The notes: generated from the sequence alone by a model not told the origin. Counted from the stretch's first letter, positions 1 to 13,456 are shown. The stretch is 64,000 bases of DNA from Haloterrigena salifodinae (GCF_003977755.1 NZ_RQWN01000002.1:496001-560000), one strand, 5' to 3'. Program-made: numbers and translations.

Positions 1-434
1 CCGTCGGTCGCCGCGGCGTCCTCGCTACCGCCGCCGCCGGATTCCGTCGTCGTCGTGTGATCGATCCCGTACTTCGCGTCGAGCTGGTCGCGCTTGCGAG
101 CGTACCACGCCGAAAGGATCAGCGCGCCGCTCGGGCCACAGACGGCTACCAGGAAGTAGTGCAGCGGGAACTCGATGACCGGCATCGTCGTCGTCATGAG
201 GTCCGGCATCGCGGCCGTCAGGAGCACGGGGCCGAACACGAGGATGGCCCAGGTAACGAATCCGGTCCAGATAATGCGCAGGTGATCGCGCATGAACGGC
301 GTACTCGGATTCAGGAGGTTTACCTCCGCGTTGAGATAGTCGGTGTTTCGGTGGGACTGACCGTGATGCCCGGCCACCCCCCCGTCCGTTGCGGTCCGTT
401 CGTCCGTCGAGTCTTGAGTGTTATTGTCTGCCAT
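1..434 (-). CDS. DUF4212 small subunit of a solute:sodium symporter (partial)
   Basis: The reading frame begins with ATG at 434 and runs off the left edge, so the C-terminus is missing. After a hydrophilic N-terminus come the segment YLNAEVNLL and two hydrophobic stretches around residues 55-80 and 87-108 (WTGFVTWAILVFGPVLL and LHYFLVAVCGPSGALIL), followed by YARKRDQLDAKYGID. This is the pattern of the DUF4212 putative solute:sodium symporter small subunit. In known loci it precedes a large SSS-family permease and lies beside acetyl-CoA synthetase. The acs gene ends 55 bp upstream on the same strand, so co-transcription for acetate uptake and activation is likely. The permease gene itself would lie beyond the window. 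Confidence 0.85.
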   Translation of the reverse strand, partial: MADNNTQDSTDERTATDGGVAGHHGQSHRNTDYLNAEVNLLNPSTPFMRDHLRIIWTGFVTWAILVFGPVLLTAAMPDLMTTTMPVIEFPLHYFLVAVCGPSGALILSAWYARKRDQLDAKYGIDHTTTTESGGGGSEDAAATD

Positions 435-489
435 ATTTTGGTGCAGTGTGTCGATATCGTGTGGTATCGTTCGAAAATCGAGGAAGTGT

Positions 490-2469
<1,980 letters not shown>

Positions 2470-2486
2470 GATACACCACACCCAAA

Positions 2487-2521
2487 CACAACTGGCATAG
2501 TAAAGCCGCCATCTAGTTGTG
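2487..2521 (-). promoter_or_regulatory. inverted repeat flanking the acs promoter
   Basis: CACAACT at 2487-2493 and AGTTGTG at 2515-2521 form a perfect 7-bp inverted repeat 18 bp upstream of the acs start. The 21-bp spacer holds the TATA-like sequence TTTACTATG on the minus strand. A repressor or activator bound across this repeat would cover the core promoter. The role is inferred; the repeat is seen directly. Confidence 0.4.
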
Positions 2522-2728
2522 CAAAATCGACCCGACATAGGGGATGATAGCTAGGGAATATTGACTGTATTAGGAGCATATAGTCGCTTATATCGACCCG
2601 AAACCCCCCGGTCGAACGGTCGCGCGACGAACGAGCGCGGACCGGCCGGACACCGTTCGCCGTCGGACCCGTCACGTGCAGGCCGTTCATCTAGAGGGTT
2701 AGTATCCGACCGATCGACAGGATCTCCG

Positions 2729-4954
2729 TCAGTCGGTCCCGCGAGACTCGTCGCCCGGGTCGTCGAAGAAGGTCCGCAGGAGTTCGTGCTGGCCCTTCCG
2801 CAGGTGGTTGTGCAGCGTCGGCGAGGAGATCCCCATCGCGTCGGCGATTTCCTCGGCCGTGCTTTCCCGGGGCCAGTCGTAGTAGCCGCCGAAGTAGGCC
2901 GCCCGCAGCGACGCCTCCTGACGGTCGGTCAAGCGATCCTCGAGGCCCTCGCGGAACTCGCGAGCGGTCCGGACGTTCCGTTCGGTCTCGCGTTTGCCGA
3001 CCAGTTCGGAGTTGGGGAAGACGGCGCGGAGCCCGTCCAGGATCGTCCGGATATCGGCGTCGACGGCGCATTCGGCCGTGATCGTCGCGGTTCCGCCCAC
3101 GAACCGCGCCTCGAGGACGGTGGTACCGTACTCGGTGAGCGTGACGATCGGACACGAGCTATCAACCACGAACTCGACGCGCCACCCCTCCGCATCGGTC
3201 TCGACCAGCCGGTAGTCTTCGATACCGGGATCGTCCGCGGCGAGATCGAAGACGTCGGCCGGCGACGCCCCCTCGAGGCGCAAGTAGTACAGCTGCATCG
3301 TCTCCGAGACGGGGACGAGCGAGTCGAGTTCGAACCGACAGCCCAGCCGCCGCGAGGCGTCGACGAAGAACGAATCGTCGTCGCGACACTCGAATTCGAG
3401 TTCGACGACCCGATCGGACAGCAGGAGGTTCCGCCGCCGGATCGCCGCGATGGCGTAGCCGACCTGCTGGCCGATCGTCTCGAGCGACCGTCGCTCCTCG
3501 TCGTCGAACGCGTCGTCGTCGTCGGTCGCGACCGAGAGGGTGCCATAGACCGTGTCTCCGTACGCGAGTGGAATGCGCGCGAGGGTTCCCAACTCGTCGG
3601 TGCCACCGTCGCCCTCGTCCTCTCCATCGCCGTCGATTGCGAGGGTGACGCCTCGTCCGATCGAGACGGACGGCTCCCCGTCGACGTCGATCGACTCGAC
3701 CTCGCCGTCACGCCACGCCTCGGAGACCAGTCGGTCGACCGCGTCCGGATCGATCCCGCTGGCGGCGCGCCAGTCCGTCCGCCGGTCCGCGTGGGTCGCC
3801 CGTTCGATCCAGGCACACTCGTAGGCGCCGGCGGCGGTCAGTGCGGCGCAGGTCTTTTCCTCTACCTCCTCGTGATCGGTCGACTCCAGCAACGCACGCG
3901 TCACCGCCCGGTGGGATCGAGCGACGTCGTATCGGCGCTCGAGTTCGTCTCTGCGCGCGCGAAGTTCCTCGAGTTCCTCGTGGGCCGGCGAGACGTCGCG
4001 GACGAAGACCGCGAAGCCGCGGTGTCGCCCCTGATCGTCCCGTAGCGGAGAAATGACCTCGGTGGCACGGAATCGCGACCCGTCCTCGGCGACGCGCCAC
4101 CCTTCGCGTTCGTACCCCGACTCTTCTAAGGCCGTCGCGAGCACCCGTTCGGGGACGCCTTTGTCGACCGCTTCGTCGGTGTAGAACGTCGAAACGTGCG
4201 TGCCGACGATCTCGCCGGCTCGGTAGCCGAACATCGCGGCCGCGCTCCGGTTCCAGCGCTCGACGTAGCCGTCCGAATCGAGACGTAACAGCGCGTACCG
4301 GTCGCTCGCAGCGAGCAGCAGCCGGATGACGCTGTCGTCGCCGACGACGGGACCGTCGCGGCCGCGGCCGGTTCCGGACGGCCGTTCCAGGGCGTCGAAG
4401 GCGTCGATGATCTCGGTGTCGGTCGGTTCGGGGAGGTACGGCTCGAGGGCCTCGAAGCTCCGCCAGCCGCCGGCGGTCTTGACGGCCCGCGGGTTGACGC
4501 CGTGATCGATCAGTGCGCGACGGGCGAAGTATCGACGGAGATCGCTTGTCGAGACGTCGGACAGGTCCGGGCGGTTGAACAGTTCGGCGGCCCGGTCCGC
4601 GACGTCCGAAACGAGCATCTGGAGCCGACGGGCCGTAACGGGGAAGATCCGATCGTCGGTCGTCAGCCCGTTGCTCCGGGCGTAGCGTCGCAACTCGCGT
4701 TCGACGTGGATCGGCAGGTACGCCGTTCGGCCGTCACCGCCGTCGACGGCCGGCACCCGAACCAGATAGCGGGGCGGCTCGATCCTGACCTGCTCGACGT
4801 CGTCGACGGTGAGTTCGGCCAGTTCCCGCGGCCGGAGACCGACGTCGGCACAGAGGCGCACGACCAGCGCCTCGCGATACGTCTCGGCGGCATCGAGGAG
4901 AATCTCGTACTCGTCGCGCTCGAGCGCCGTCGTGTCCACCCCCTCGAGACTCAT
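2729..4954 (-). CDS. Bat-like regulator: integrase-fold domain, PAS, GAF and HTH-10
   Basis: The protein is 741 residues from ATG at 4954 (MSLEGVDTTAL); the frame is open 28 codons further but without a credible start. Residues 1-195 look like a tyrosine-recombinase catalytic domain: LRPRELAEL carries Arg I, SDLRRYFARRAL carries Arg II (His of the usual HxxR replaced by Ser), GGW stands where GH is usual, and LEPYLPEP supplies the tyrosine. A PAS domain follows at about 215-325 (FGYRAGEIVGTHVSTFY), then a coiled linker and a GAF-like domain (about 360-520). A bacterio-opsin-activator region ends in an HTH-10 motif (LTDRQEASLRAAYFGGY, IADAMGISSPTLHNHLRKG). This is the Bat architecture of haloarchaea, a sensor-regulator rather than an active recombinase. 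Its place between two acs genes suggests it controls acetate metabolism (inference). Confidence 0.85.
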   Translation of the reverse strand: MSLEGVDTTALERDEYEILLDAAETYREALVVRLCADVGLRPRELAELTVDDVEQVRIEPPRYLVRVPAVDGGDGRTAYLPIHVERELRRYARSNGLTTDDRIFPVTARRLQMLVSDVADRAAELFNRPDLSDVSTSDLRRYFARRALIDHGVNPRAVKTAGGWRSFEALEPYLPEPTDTEIIDAFDALERPSGTGRGRDGPVVGDDSVIRLLLAASDRYALLRLDSDGYVERWNRSAAAMFGYRAGEIVGTHVSTFYTDEAVDKGVPERVLATALEESGYEREGWRVAEDGSRFRATEVISPLRDDQGRHRGFAVFVRDVSPAHEELEELRARRDELERRYDVARSHRAVTRALLESTDHEEVEEKTCAALTAAGAYECAWIERATHADRRTDWRAASGIDPDAVDRLVSEAWRDGEVESIDVDGEPSVSIGRGVTLAIDGDGEDEGDGGTDELGTLARIPLAYGDTVYGTLSVATDDDDAFDDEERRSLETIGQQVGYAIAAIRRRNLLLSDRVVELEFECRDDDSFFVDASRRLGCRFELDSLVPVSETMQLYYLRLEGASPADVFDLAADDPGIEDYRLVETDAEGWRVEFVVDSSCPIVTLTEYGTTVLEARFVGGTATITAECAVDADIRTILDGLRAVFPNSELVGKRETERNVRTAREFREGLEDRLTDRQEASLRAAYFGGYYDWPRESTAEEIADAMGISSPTLHNHLRKGQHELLRTFFDDPGDESRGTD

Positions 4955-5095
4955 GCTTCGCGCATTCCAGCGGTGCGAATATAATTGTATCGGCGCGAAC
5001 CGACGGTAGACCGGTAATATCGCGAATACGGTGCACAAGTCGTCGCTGTGTGGCGTTTCGTATTATCTGAGATCGCGAAATTAGGTGCGCTGTGG

Positions 5096-7072
<1,977 letters not shown>

Positions 7073-7149
7073 TCTCGTTCGAACCGACGGCAGACAGTGG
7101 AATAAGCGTTAGGTACCGAACTTTTTTAACGAGGTCTTCGCTCGTGGTT

Positions 7150-7199
7150 CGAGAGACCTCCGGTCTCTCGTCATCACGAAAGACGCTTCGCGTCTTTCG
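7150..7199. repeat. paired intergenic hairpins with 3-nt loops
   Basis: The 306-bp gap between the acs paralogue and the antiporter gene contains two perfect hairpins side by side: CGAGAGACC/GGTCTCTCG (7150-7158/7162-7170, loop TCC) and CGAAAGACGC/GCGTCTTTCG (7177-7186/7190-7199, loop TTC). A further GCGGGGCGTTGCCCCGC hairpin and the string CTCACTTCGTTCGCGG follow at about 7257-7305. Similar paired hairpins occur at 29805-29852. They resemble dispersed palindromic elements more than a terminator. No gene is supported in this gap. Confidence 0.6.
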
Positions 7200-7378
7200 A
7201 ACGACTGCGCTCGCTCGAACCCCGTCAAAAAACTTCGATGAAAAAGGTCGCCTCCGCGGGGCGTTGCCCCGCTCCGGCGGAAAACCGCTCACTTCGTTCG
7301 CGGATGCTCGACTTTACTTGTTACCAACGCCTCGAGAAGGGCATTCTCGGAGGGTCTACGGCGATCCAGAGGGATTGG

Positions 7379-9415
7379 TCATCGAAACTGTAGGAACCGC
7401 CGATCGTCGCTTCGCTCGCCGACGGCCGGATAGATTACCACGAAGTTCCCCTCGGTCAGTTCCGCGACGGTCGTCGGCAGCGTTCGTAGCGTCGCGTCCC
7501 AGCCCATCGTGCCCCGGCGGGCGCTCATCGGAACGACCAGCGACGTCTCGTTGACGTCCTCGCGGAGCCTCTCCTCGAGAGCATCCCAGCTTTCGACTCC
7601 GTCGAACGTCGCCGGCACGTCGGGTTCGATCAGTTCGAACGCGCGCTCGAACTGCTCGGGGGTACCGCCGACGACGAGGCCGCGAACCGGCGCGCCAACC
7701 TGCTCCGCGAGGTGTTCGACCGTGTGGACCGCCTCGGAGAACCCGTCGTTGTGTTCGATTCCCGGCGGGAGGACGACCACGACCTCGTCGGTGGTGTTCA
7801 GTGGCTGTCGCACGTGCGAGACCAGCACGAGTTGTTTCGTCCGAATCAACACCCGATCGATCACGTGGCCGAAGACGCGCTGGTGGCGCGGCGCGCCGTC
7901 CCAGCCGATGACCAGCGTCGTGATCCGGTTTTCGAGGGCCGCCCGCACGATTCCCGAGGCGACGTTGGCGTCGACGCGCGTCTGGCTCTCGAGGGAGACC
8001 TCGGCGCCGGCCGTGTAGGCCTCCGTCGCCTCGAGTCGCGACTCGAGGTCCGCGACGTCGGCCTCAGCGCTGGTACCGGGGGCGGCGACGCTCAGAGAGT
8101 ACAGCGGTTGATTCTCGTCGGGTTCGCGCACCAGCAGCGCGAGATCGAGCAGGTGCTCGCTGTACTGGGAGTCGCGCGAAACGGGGACCATGATCCGCTG
8201 CGGGGCCGCCTGCGGATCGTACGCGGTGCGTTCGGACGCGCGAACGATGCCCCGGCCGTAACGGTCGACGATTGCGGGGCTGATCACGCTGACGACGAGG
8301 ATCATCAGTACCGTGGCGTTGAGCATCGCCTCGCCGAACAGGCCCGCCTCGTAGCCGATGAGCACGATAGCCAGCGCCGCGGCCGCCTGGCCCAGCGAGA
8401 GTCCGAACATCGCCATCGTCTCGTCGGTCGAGTAGCCGTACAGCCGCGCGGTCAGCCACGCCGCGACGTACTTCGTCGGGAACAGGAGGCCGACGAACGC
8501 GACGGCGAGCACCAGCGTCTCGAGGCCCTCGGTCAGGACCCGGACGTCGACGAGCATCCCCACGGAAAGCAGGAAGAAGGGGATGAACAGCGCGTTGCCG
8601 ACGAACTCGATGCGGTTCATCAGGGGACCGCTCTCGGGGATCAGCCGGTTGAGAACCAGCCCCGCGAGGAACGCGCCGATGATGTGCTCCACGCCGGCGA
8701 GTTCGGCGAGGAAGGCGCAGCCGAAGAGGACGGCCATCACGAACAGGAACTCGAAGTAGCTCTCCTGGTCGACCGTCCGGAAGAACCACTCGCCCAGCCG
8801 GGGGACGAGCACCCAGATGCCGACGAAGAAGAGCGCGAGCTTCCCCGTCAGCGAGAGCCAGAAGGCCGGGCCCAGTTCGCCCGCTTCGCCGGCCATAACG
8901 ACCGCGAGGACAAGCAACGCGAGGGTGTCGGTGACGATCGTCCCGCCGATCGTCGCCGTGACGCTCTCCGTCTTCGCGATCCCCAGCCGGCTGACGATCG
9001 GATACGCCAGCAGCGTGTGCGAGGCGAAGATCGCGGCGAACAGGGCCGCGGCGCCGACGGAGAGCCCGAGGGCGTAGTAGCCGACGACGGTCCCGACCGC
9101 CTGCGGGATCGCGAAGGAAAGGAGGCCGAAGACGGCGCTCCGGTCCTTGTACGCGATGAACTGGGCGAGGTTGATCTCGAGGCCCGCAACGAACATCAGG
9201 TAGACGATGCCGACCTCGCCCAGCAGCACGATCGTCTCCCCGCGCTCGAGGATTCCGAGGCCGTTGGGACCGATCGCCGCGCCGACGACGATGACGCCGA
9301 TGATCCCCGGGAGCCGGTAGCGGTCGAGCACCAGCGGCGCGACCAGGAAGACGGTCATCGCCAGCCCGAAGATGAGAATCGGATCTTCGACGGGGATCGA
9401 CGCTGCCAGCATCAC
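7379..9415 (-). CDS. CPA2-type monovalent cation/proton antiporter with C-terminal stress-protein-like domain
   Basis: The protein is 678 residues. The first ~385 residues contain about twelve hydrophobic helices with the antiporter signatures [49 protein letters not shown] and [19 protein letters not shown]. This fits KefB/NhaP-like Na+(K+)/H+ exchange across the cytoplasmic membrane. Residues after about 405 ([23 protein letters not shown], then [10 protein letters not shown]) form a cytosolic region resembling tandem universal-stress-protein folds, probably nucleotide-sensing. The Usp gene just upstream at 9594-10088 on the same strand supports a functional link. The start is ATG at 9415, with a second Met immediately after it. 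Confidence 0.88.
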   Translation of the reverse strand: MMLAASIPVEDPILIFGLAMTVFLVAPLVLDRYRLPGIIGVIVVGAAIGPNGLGILERGETIVLLGEVGIVYLMFVAGLEINLAQFIAYKDRSAVFGLLSFAIPQAVGTVVGYYALGLSVGAAALFAAIFASHTLLAYPIVSRLGIAKTESVTATIGGTIVTDTLALLVLAVVMAGEAGELGPAFWLSLTGKLALFFVGIWVLVPRLGEWFFRTVDQESYFEFLFVMAVLFGCAFLAELAGVEHIIGAFLAGLVLNRLIPESGPLMNRIEFVGNALFIPFFLLSVGMLVDVRVLTEGLETLVLAVAFVGLLFPTKYVAAWLTARLYGYSTDETMAMFGLSLGQAAAALAIVLIGYEAGLFGEAMLNATVLMILVVSVISPAIVDRYGRGIVRASERTAYDPQAAPQRIMVPVSRDSQYSEHLLDLALLVREPDENQPLYSLSVAAPGTSAEADVADLESRLEATEAYTAGAEVSLESQTRVDANVASGIVRAALENRITTLVIGWDGAPRHQRVFGHVIDRVLIRTKQLVLVSHVRQPLNTTDEVVVVLPPGIEHNDGFSEAVHTVEHLAEQVGAPVRGLVVGGTPEQFERAFELIEPDVPATFDGVESWDALEERLREDVNETSLVVPMSARRGTMGWDATLRTLPTTVAELTEGNFVVIYPAVGERSDDRRFLQFR

Positions 9416-9593
9416 GATCCTCTCTGCGGCCGATCCCGCCGTCGACTCACGACTCTCGTCAACTCCGGCTTCCGTCTGAACACGCGTCTACTCGAGACGG
9501 CCTCGGTCGACTACAAACTGGCTCCGATTTTCGCGCCGCGAACCCGAGTGCCCAACGGTGAGACCGACTGACGCCGCGATAGCGGGCGCGGGA

Positions 9594-10088
9594 TCACTCG
9601 ACGGTCGAATCGATGTCCGTGATGTCCTCGGGGTCGACGTCTGCGCCTGGCTCGCGGACGACGTAGACGTCGTAGCGCTGATCGTTGGCGACTGGGCTGC
9701 CGACGCTCGACTGGGGAGCGATCACCGAGCCGGCGTTTTCGGACCCGATGAAGACCACCGACGCGCCGATCTCGCCGGCGACCCGTCGGATCGCGCGGAC
9801 GACGTTGTTCGTCGCCGTCGCGGTCGGTTCGTCGGAACTGACGCGCTCGGTTTGAAACGTCGCTTCCGGGGCGACCTCCATCGCCCGCGTCTCGATGCCC
9901 GCTTCGATAGCCTCCGGATCGAACGGCTCCCCCGCGGCGATCCAGCCGCGGTCTCGAGCGTAGTCGGCGTCGTCGGGGATCACCGTCAGGACGACGACCT
10001 CCTCGTCTAACAGGTCGCCGAACGTCGCGGCCTTCTCGAGTGCTTTCCTCGCCAGTTTCGACCCGTCGAAGGGCACGAGTAGCGTCAT
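9594..10088 (-). CDS. universal stress protein, UspA family
   Basis: The protein is 164 residues with a single Usp fold. It begins MTLLVPFDGSKLARKALEKA, the usual first beta strand and helix, and contains a VVVLTVIPDD strand and ASVVFIGSENAGSV near residue 112-125. The canonical ATP-binding G-2x-G-9x-G-(S/T) motif is only partly present (GSENAG), so nucleotide binding is uncertain. It precedes the antiporter with the Usp-like tail by 178 bp on the same strand, suggesting a shared osmotic or ionic stress role. Confidence 0.85.
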   Translation of the reverse strand: MTLLVPFDGSKLARKALEKAATFGDLLDEEVVVLTVIPDDADYARDRGWIAAGEPFDPEAIEAGIETRAMEVAPEATFQTERVSSDEPTATATNNVVRAIRRVAGEIGASVVFIGSENAGSVIAPQSSVGSPVANDQRYDVYVVREPGADVDPEDITDIDSTVE

Positions 10089-10275
10089 ACGGCTATGTCA
10101 CACGACAGCCGAAGTAAATGTTCGGCCTCCAGCGTAGTACCGGTTTGTCTGCGTACGTCTCGTACTGATGGTAGTAGATATCACCGCTGGTCTTTCCCAT
10201 TTCGATCTTCTGCGAATTCCCCAGATTATCTGTCACGTAGGTGTGGTGTTCTCATCACCTTCTCCGGCGATAACA

Positions 10276-10314
10276 GTCTTGAGGAAGCATCGGCACGGCA
10301 ACGCCAGTCGGTTG
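10276..10314 (-). pseudogene. fragment of a second eCIS-core (DUF4157) gene
   Basis: Thirteen codons on the minus strand read QPTGVAVPMLPQD. The intact DUF4157 protein at 11291-12586 has QQTGAAVSMLPQD just after its HELAH motif. By direct comparison 30 of 39 bases agree. The fragment begins 3 bp past the stop of the 323-residue gene, which therefore may itself have been truncated by a recombination event. The rest of the 228-bp gap up to the Usp gene shows no coding signal I trust. Confidence 0.5.
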
Positions 10315-10316
10315 TT

Positions 10317-11288
10317 TCAGAGAATCGAGGATGTGTGTGTCTGTGCTTCCGGATCGTGGTAGCTGGGATATATCTCGAGCAGTTTGTAGGCGGCGATGGC
10401 CTCGAGTCGGCCGTTCCCCAGCACGCGGAAGTCCTCGGGTGGTTCGACGCCCATCCGCACGAAGCAGTCGCGGATCTGGCACTTGAGATGATGGTCGAGG
10501 AACTCGCGGAACTCGTCGATGGATCGGGGATCGATGGGAGGTAATTCGATCAGCGCGTCCGGGTCGCGTTCGAAGGGATCGTGCTCGGGTTCGCTCACGT
10601 ACTGCTCGCCGCTGTCGTCGAGGTAGGTAGCGTACAGCGAGGAAACGGCATCGACGTACGTACCCTCTTCGAGGGTGATCCCTTCGTCTTCGGCGAGCGC
10701 GACGAGGTCGTCTGCGAAGGCTCGCCAGTCGTCGATGTCGGCCGAAGAGAGCGCGTCGACGGCTTGCTCGGTGAGTGTGTCCTTGGCAAGGTCTAGGCCG
10801 TAGGCGCTGGCCATCTCTCGGGCACCAGCAGCAATGTCGGTCTCGAGGGGGTCGATACCGAGGTAGACGTGCTGGCGGTAGAGGATATTCTCGGAAGCCA
10901 GTGGGGGCTCGGGGATCGGCCGTTCGGTATCATAGTCGTGATAGCTTCTCATCTGCCGGTAGAGATCGCCGAACAATCCCTCGAATTCGCTCTCAGTGAG
11001 GTCTTGAATCGCGAGTCTGACCGCGTTGATGCGCTCGGGATGGCTCTCCGGCGCCACCGTGTCGTAGCCCTCCTCGAGGTAGACGTAGTACCGGGCGAAT
11101 TTCCGTGCCTGCTCGTTGTACTCGTTTTCTTCTGGTGTTCGGTCACTCGGCTTGTCTGCGTATTCCTTGCATTGATGATGCTTTATTTCGCCATCAAATT
11201 CCATTTCGATCACATGCTCAGCGTCGTTATTGTCGATAACACTCAACCCCACACGTTCATCATTTTTTCCAGTGATTAGTCCATCCAT
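10317..11288 (-). CDS. unknown protein paired with the eCIS-core gene
   Basis: The protein is 323 residues and I do not recognise its family. It is acidic and soluble with no signal peptide or membrane segment. It contains an N-terminal region rich in charged and aromatic residues (ARKFARYYVYLEEGYDT) and a C-terminal part with LKCQIRDCFVRMGVEPPEDF. It starts 2 bp after the stop of the DUF4157 gene, so the two are translationally linked. The first ~190 bases are less GC-rich than the surroundings, which hints at transfer. Its C-terminus (QTHTSSIL) abuts a DUF4157 fragment and may not be native. It could be a chaperone, immunity partner or effector; none is shown by the sequence. Confidence 0.7.
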   Translation of the reverse strand: MDGLITGKNDERVGLSVIDNNDAEHVIEMEFDGEIKHHQCKEYADKPSDRTPEENEYNEQARKFARYYVYLEEGYDTVAPESHPERINAVRLAIQDLTESEFEGLFGDLYRQMRSYHDYDTERPIPEPPLASENILYRQHVYLGIDPLETDIAAGAREMASAYGLDLAKDTLTEQAVDALSSADIDDWRAFADDLVALAEDEGITLEEGTYVDAVSSLYATYLDDSGEQYVSEPEHDPFERDPDALIELPPIDPRSIDEFREFLDHHLKCQIRDCFVRMGVEPPEDFRVLGNGRLEAIAAYKLLEIYPSYHDPEAQTHTSSIL

Positions 11289-11290
11289 GT

Positions 11291-12586
11291 TTACTCCCTC
11301 CGACTGTGTCCGACGCCCTGTGAATCATCGATCTGCTCAGATTCACTGAGTAGGTCTTTGACAGTTTTCTCGACGAGTTTCTCGATTTGTGCACCGGCTT
11401 TCCCGGCCAATTCGCTGACGGTTTGGGAGCCTTTATCGTACGCTTTGCCGGTCAGGGTCTTGGTGACGTCGCCGGCGACACCCTTCGCGACTTCTTGACC
11501 GACTGCTGCCCCGCCGATCGTTCCGATCCCCGGCGACACCATCGTTCCGGCGACGGCACCAAGTAAGCCTCCGACCGCGCCGACGGCACCCTGGGTAACT
11601 GCTTTGCCGACACCGTTCGGTGTCGACTCCTCAGCGACAGTCTTCTCTACTGATGAGAGACGGTCTTTGATCTGGGAGACTTCCTCCGCGAGCGTGAGGT
11701 GATCGCTTTCCGCAGCCGCCTGCTCGCGTGCCTGCTCCAACCGTTCCGCGTCCGGCATCCGCTGGACGTGAATCTCCGTTTTGCGCATCCGGAACAGGCC
11801 CAGTTCGCCGCCGCGCATCACGCGATCGGCAGTCTCCTCAGCTTCGCGTTCTAACCGCGGGTCAGGATCGATCTCGAGATCGCCGTCCTGATCTTGAGGC
11901 AACATCGAGACGGCGGCGCCAGTCTGCTGGCGAACGTGGGCGAGTTCGTGGGCCAGCACGTGCTGGCCGCCGGCGCTCTCAGGATCGTACTCGCCGTGGT
12001 TGAACGCGATGTGATTCCCGACGGTAAACGCGCGGGCGTTGATGTCCTCGCAGGCGTTGGCGGCCTGCGGACCGGTATGAATCTGCACGTCGCCCAGCGA
12101 GTCACCCATTCGCTCTTCCATCGCGCGCTGGATCGACGCCTCGAGGGGCTGACCGGGCGAAGAAATGACATCCCGAACAGAGTCGGGAACCTGCGTGTCG
12201 CCGGCGTTTGCGGACTCGTTGTGCGCCCCACGAGATCGTTGGACGGACTTGTTGTTCTGCCGCTCGATATCGGTCGGCACCGCGGCGGGACGCTCCCGCT
12301 GGCGGTCACGAAACTGTTCCATGTCTCGGGGCTTGCCCATCGTGTCGACGGGCATCCCCTCGTCGGCCCACTCCCGGACCTGCTGTGGGCCGTGGTCGTT
12401 GGCGAGGCGCTGGAGGACGGTGTCCAGTCCGTCTTTGTAGCAGTCGACGCCGAACCGCTTTTCGGCGGACCTCGCAGGCTGGCGGTCAGACGATCGGACG
12501 GACGGCGACGACCGCTTGCGGTCCCGACGTCCGCCAGCGGACCGCTCGGTGTCGTCAGTCACCTCACTTAGAGAGCGAAATTCCAT
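11291..12586 (-). CDS. eCIS-core (DUF4157) domain protein with glycine-rich C-terminus
   Basis: The protein is 431 residues. A disordered, basic N-terminus (residues 1-150, many R/Q/S) is followed by the DUF4157 domain at about 155-245: IQRAMEERMGDSLGDVQIHTGPQA, ARAFTVGNHIAFNHGEYDP, VLAHELAHVRQQTG. HELAH is a zincin-like HExxH motif. DUF4157 is the commonest accessory domain of extracellular contractile injection systems and of polymorphic toxins, where it is thought to be a metallopeptidase or loading domain. The C-terminal third has a coiled stretch, then a Gly/Ala-rich hydrophobic region (VGKAVTQGAVGAVGGLLGAV onward) suited to membrane insertion. No sheath, tube or baseplate genes are visible, so it may be an orphan effector or part of a different assembly. 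Confidence 0.85.
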   Translation of the reverse strand: MEFRSLSEVTDDTERSAGGRRDRKRSSPSVRSSDRQPARSAEKRFGVDCYKDGLDTVLQRLANDHGPQQVREWADEGMPVDTMGKPRDMEQFRDRQRERPAAVPTDIERQNNKSVQRSRGAHNESANAGDTQVPDSVRDVISSPGQPLEASIQRAMEERMGDSLGDVQIHTGPQAANACEDINARAFTVGNHIAFNHGEYDPESAGGQHVLAHELAHVRQQTGAAVSMLPQDQDGDLEIDPDPRLEREAEETADRVMRGGELGLFRMRKTEIHVQRMPDAERLEQAREQAAAESDHLTLAEEVSQIKDRLSSVEKTVAEESTPNGVGKAVTQGAVGAVGGLLGAVAGTMVSPGIGTIGGAAVGQEVAKGVAGDVTKTLTGKAYDKGSQTVSELAGKAGAQIEKLVEKTVKDLLSESEQIDDSQGVGHSRRE

Positions 12587-12606
12587 CGATAGATTGATTT
12601 AATCCC

Positions 12607-12622
12607 AGAAATATATATTTCT
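12607..12622 (-). promoter_or_regulatory. palindromic TATA region of the DUF4157 operon
   Basis: AGAAATATATATTTCT is a perfect 16-bp palindrome about 21-36 bp upstream of the ATG at 12586, where a haloarchaeal TATA box would sit for a leaderless or short-leader mRNA. The palindrome may also serve as a binding site. It is embedded in AT-rich DNA that contrasts with the flanking genes. Confidence 0.55.
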
Positions 12623-12973
12623 TTGTAATAACAGTTCGACAGAAGCATTCTGAATACGGTGCCAACCGCATTGGGACGCCCCCGCTACCGATGACCTACT
12701 AAGATTCCACCACCCACCTGCTCGACGAACTCGTCTGTATCGCCGTTCTCCTGCGGGAGCTCTCTGCTAACAGGGACGAGATCACCGCCGGCGGGACCGC
12801 CGATGCTCTCGAGCGACTCGAGGACCTCCACGCGACCGACCGCGCGCCGGGCGAGCCTTGCCTCGTCGTCCTCGTTATCTGAACAGCATCCCACTGCTCA
12901 GGCGAGGCGGTCGGCAGCGTCACGCATCGACTCGTCGGTGAGGGTAGAACGACCGCTTCGCCGTCGGCGACGG
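12623..12973. other. 351-bp stretch with no supported intact gene
   Basis: A GTG at 12977 overlaps the stop of the DUF2299-like gene (GTGA) and opens a minus-strand frame reading TVADGEAVVLP. Only in another frame does it continue naturally as LTDESMRDAADRLA and stop. A further GTG frame at 12894-12685 reads VLESLESIGGPAGGDLVPVS. The pieces look protein-like but lie in different frames, so a decayed small gene coupled to the upstream operon is possible. I cannot assign it. Confidence 0.3.
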
Positions 12974-13456
12974 TCACTCGTCGCTCTCCGGTTCCACTTG
13001 GACGCCGATCGTCGCGACGACGTTTCGGACGTAGCGCATGCTCGTCGCGATCGACATGATGCCGTCCATCAGGGCCTGCTGGCTGGCCTCGTCGGGGTAG
13101 ACACGATACTCAACTTGGACAGTTTCCGCCTCCCGGAGCTGACAGGCCGCACCGTCGGGGTCGAGGAACGTGTAGAACCCCGGCGTCGCCGCCAGCATCG
13201 GCCCGACGTACTGGAGGAGTTCGCTTCGGTGCTGGTCGTCGCGGAGCAACTCCTTCGTTCGCTCCGTGTCGAACCCGCTTCGACCGACGATCCGGACGGG
13301 ACCGAACTCCTCCTCCTTGATGACGTGGACGGGCAACCGCGAGAGTTCGACCTGCAGGTTGAATGCGGTGTCCTCATCGGAGTGGGCCGTCACACCCCGA
13401 ATCGCCGTTTCGTCCAACCAGTGGCGAACCTGGGTCTCGCTAACGTGTCTCGTCAT
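12974..13456 (-). CDS. DUF2299-like small protein
   Basis: The protein is 160 residues and soluble, with alternating alpha/beta character. It begins MTRHVSETQVRHWLDETAIRG and contains SRLPVHVIKEEEFGPVRIVG, a two-strand pattern, then helices with DDQHRSELLQYVGPMLA. The overall design resembles the archaeal DUF2299 family, which has a fold like type III secretion chaperones; this match is from memory and moderate. It lies at the downstream end of the acidic-protein operon, 96 bp after the previous gene, so it could chaperone one of those proteins. Confidence 0.6.
   Translation of the reverse strand: MTRHVSETQVRHWLDETAIRGVTAHSDEDTAFNLQVELSRLPVHVIKEEEFGPVRIVGRSGFDTERTKELLRDDQHRSELLQYVGPMLAATPGFYTFLDPDGAACQLREAETVQVEYRVYPDEASQQALMDGIMSIATSMRYVRNVVATIGVQVEPESDE

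Noticed and set aside
2729-4954. Active phage integrase for the tRNA-Arg cassettes
   Set aside because: The integrase-like domain is fused to PAS, GAF and HTH modules, has altered catalytic His positions, and is 46 kb from the cassettes.
12699-12977. 92-codon GTG frame overlapping the DUF2299-like stop
   Set aside because: Only the first dozen residues look natural; after that it is Ser/Arg-rich like a shadow frame. Reported only as an unresolved stretch.
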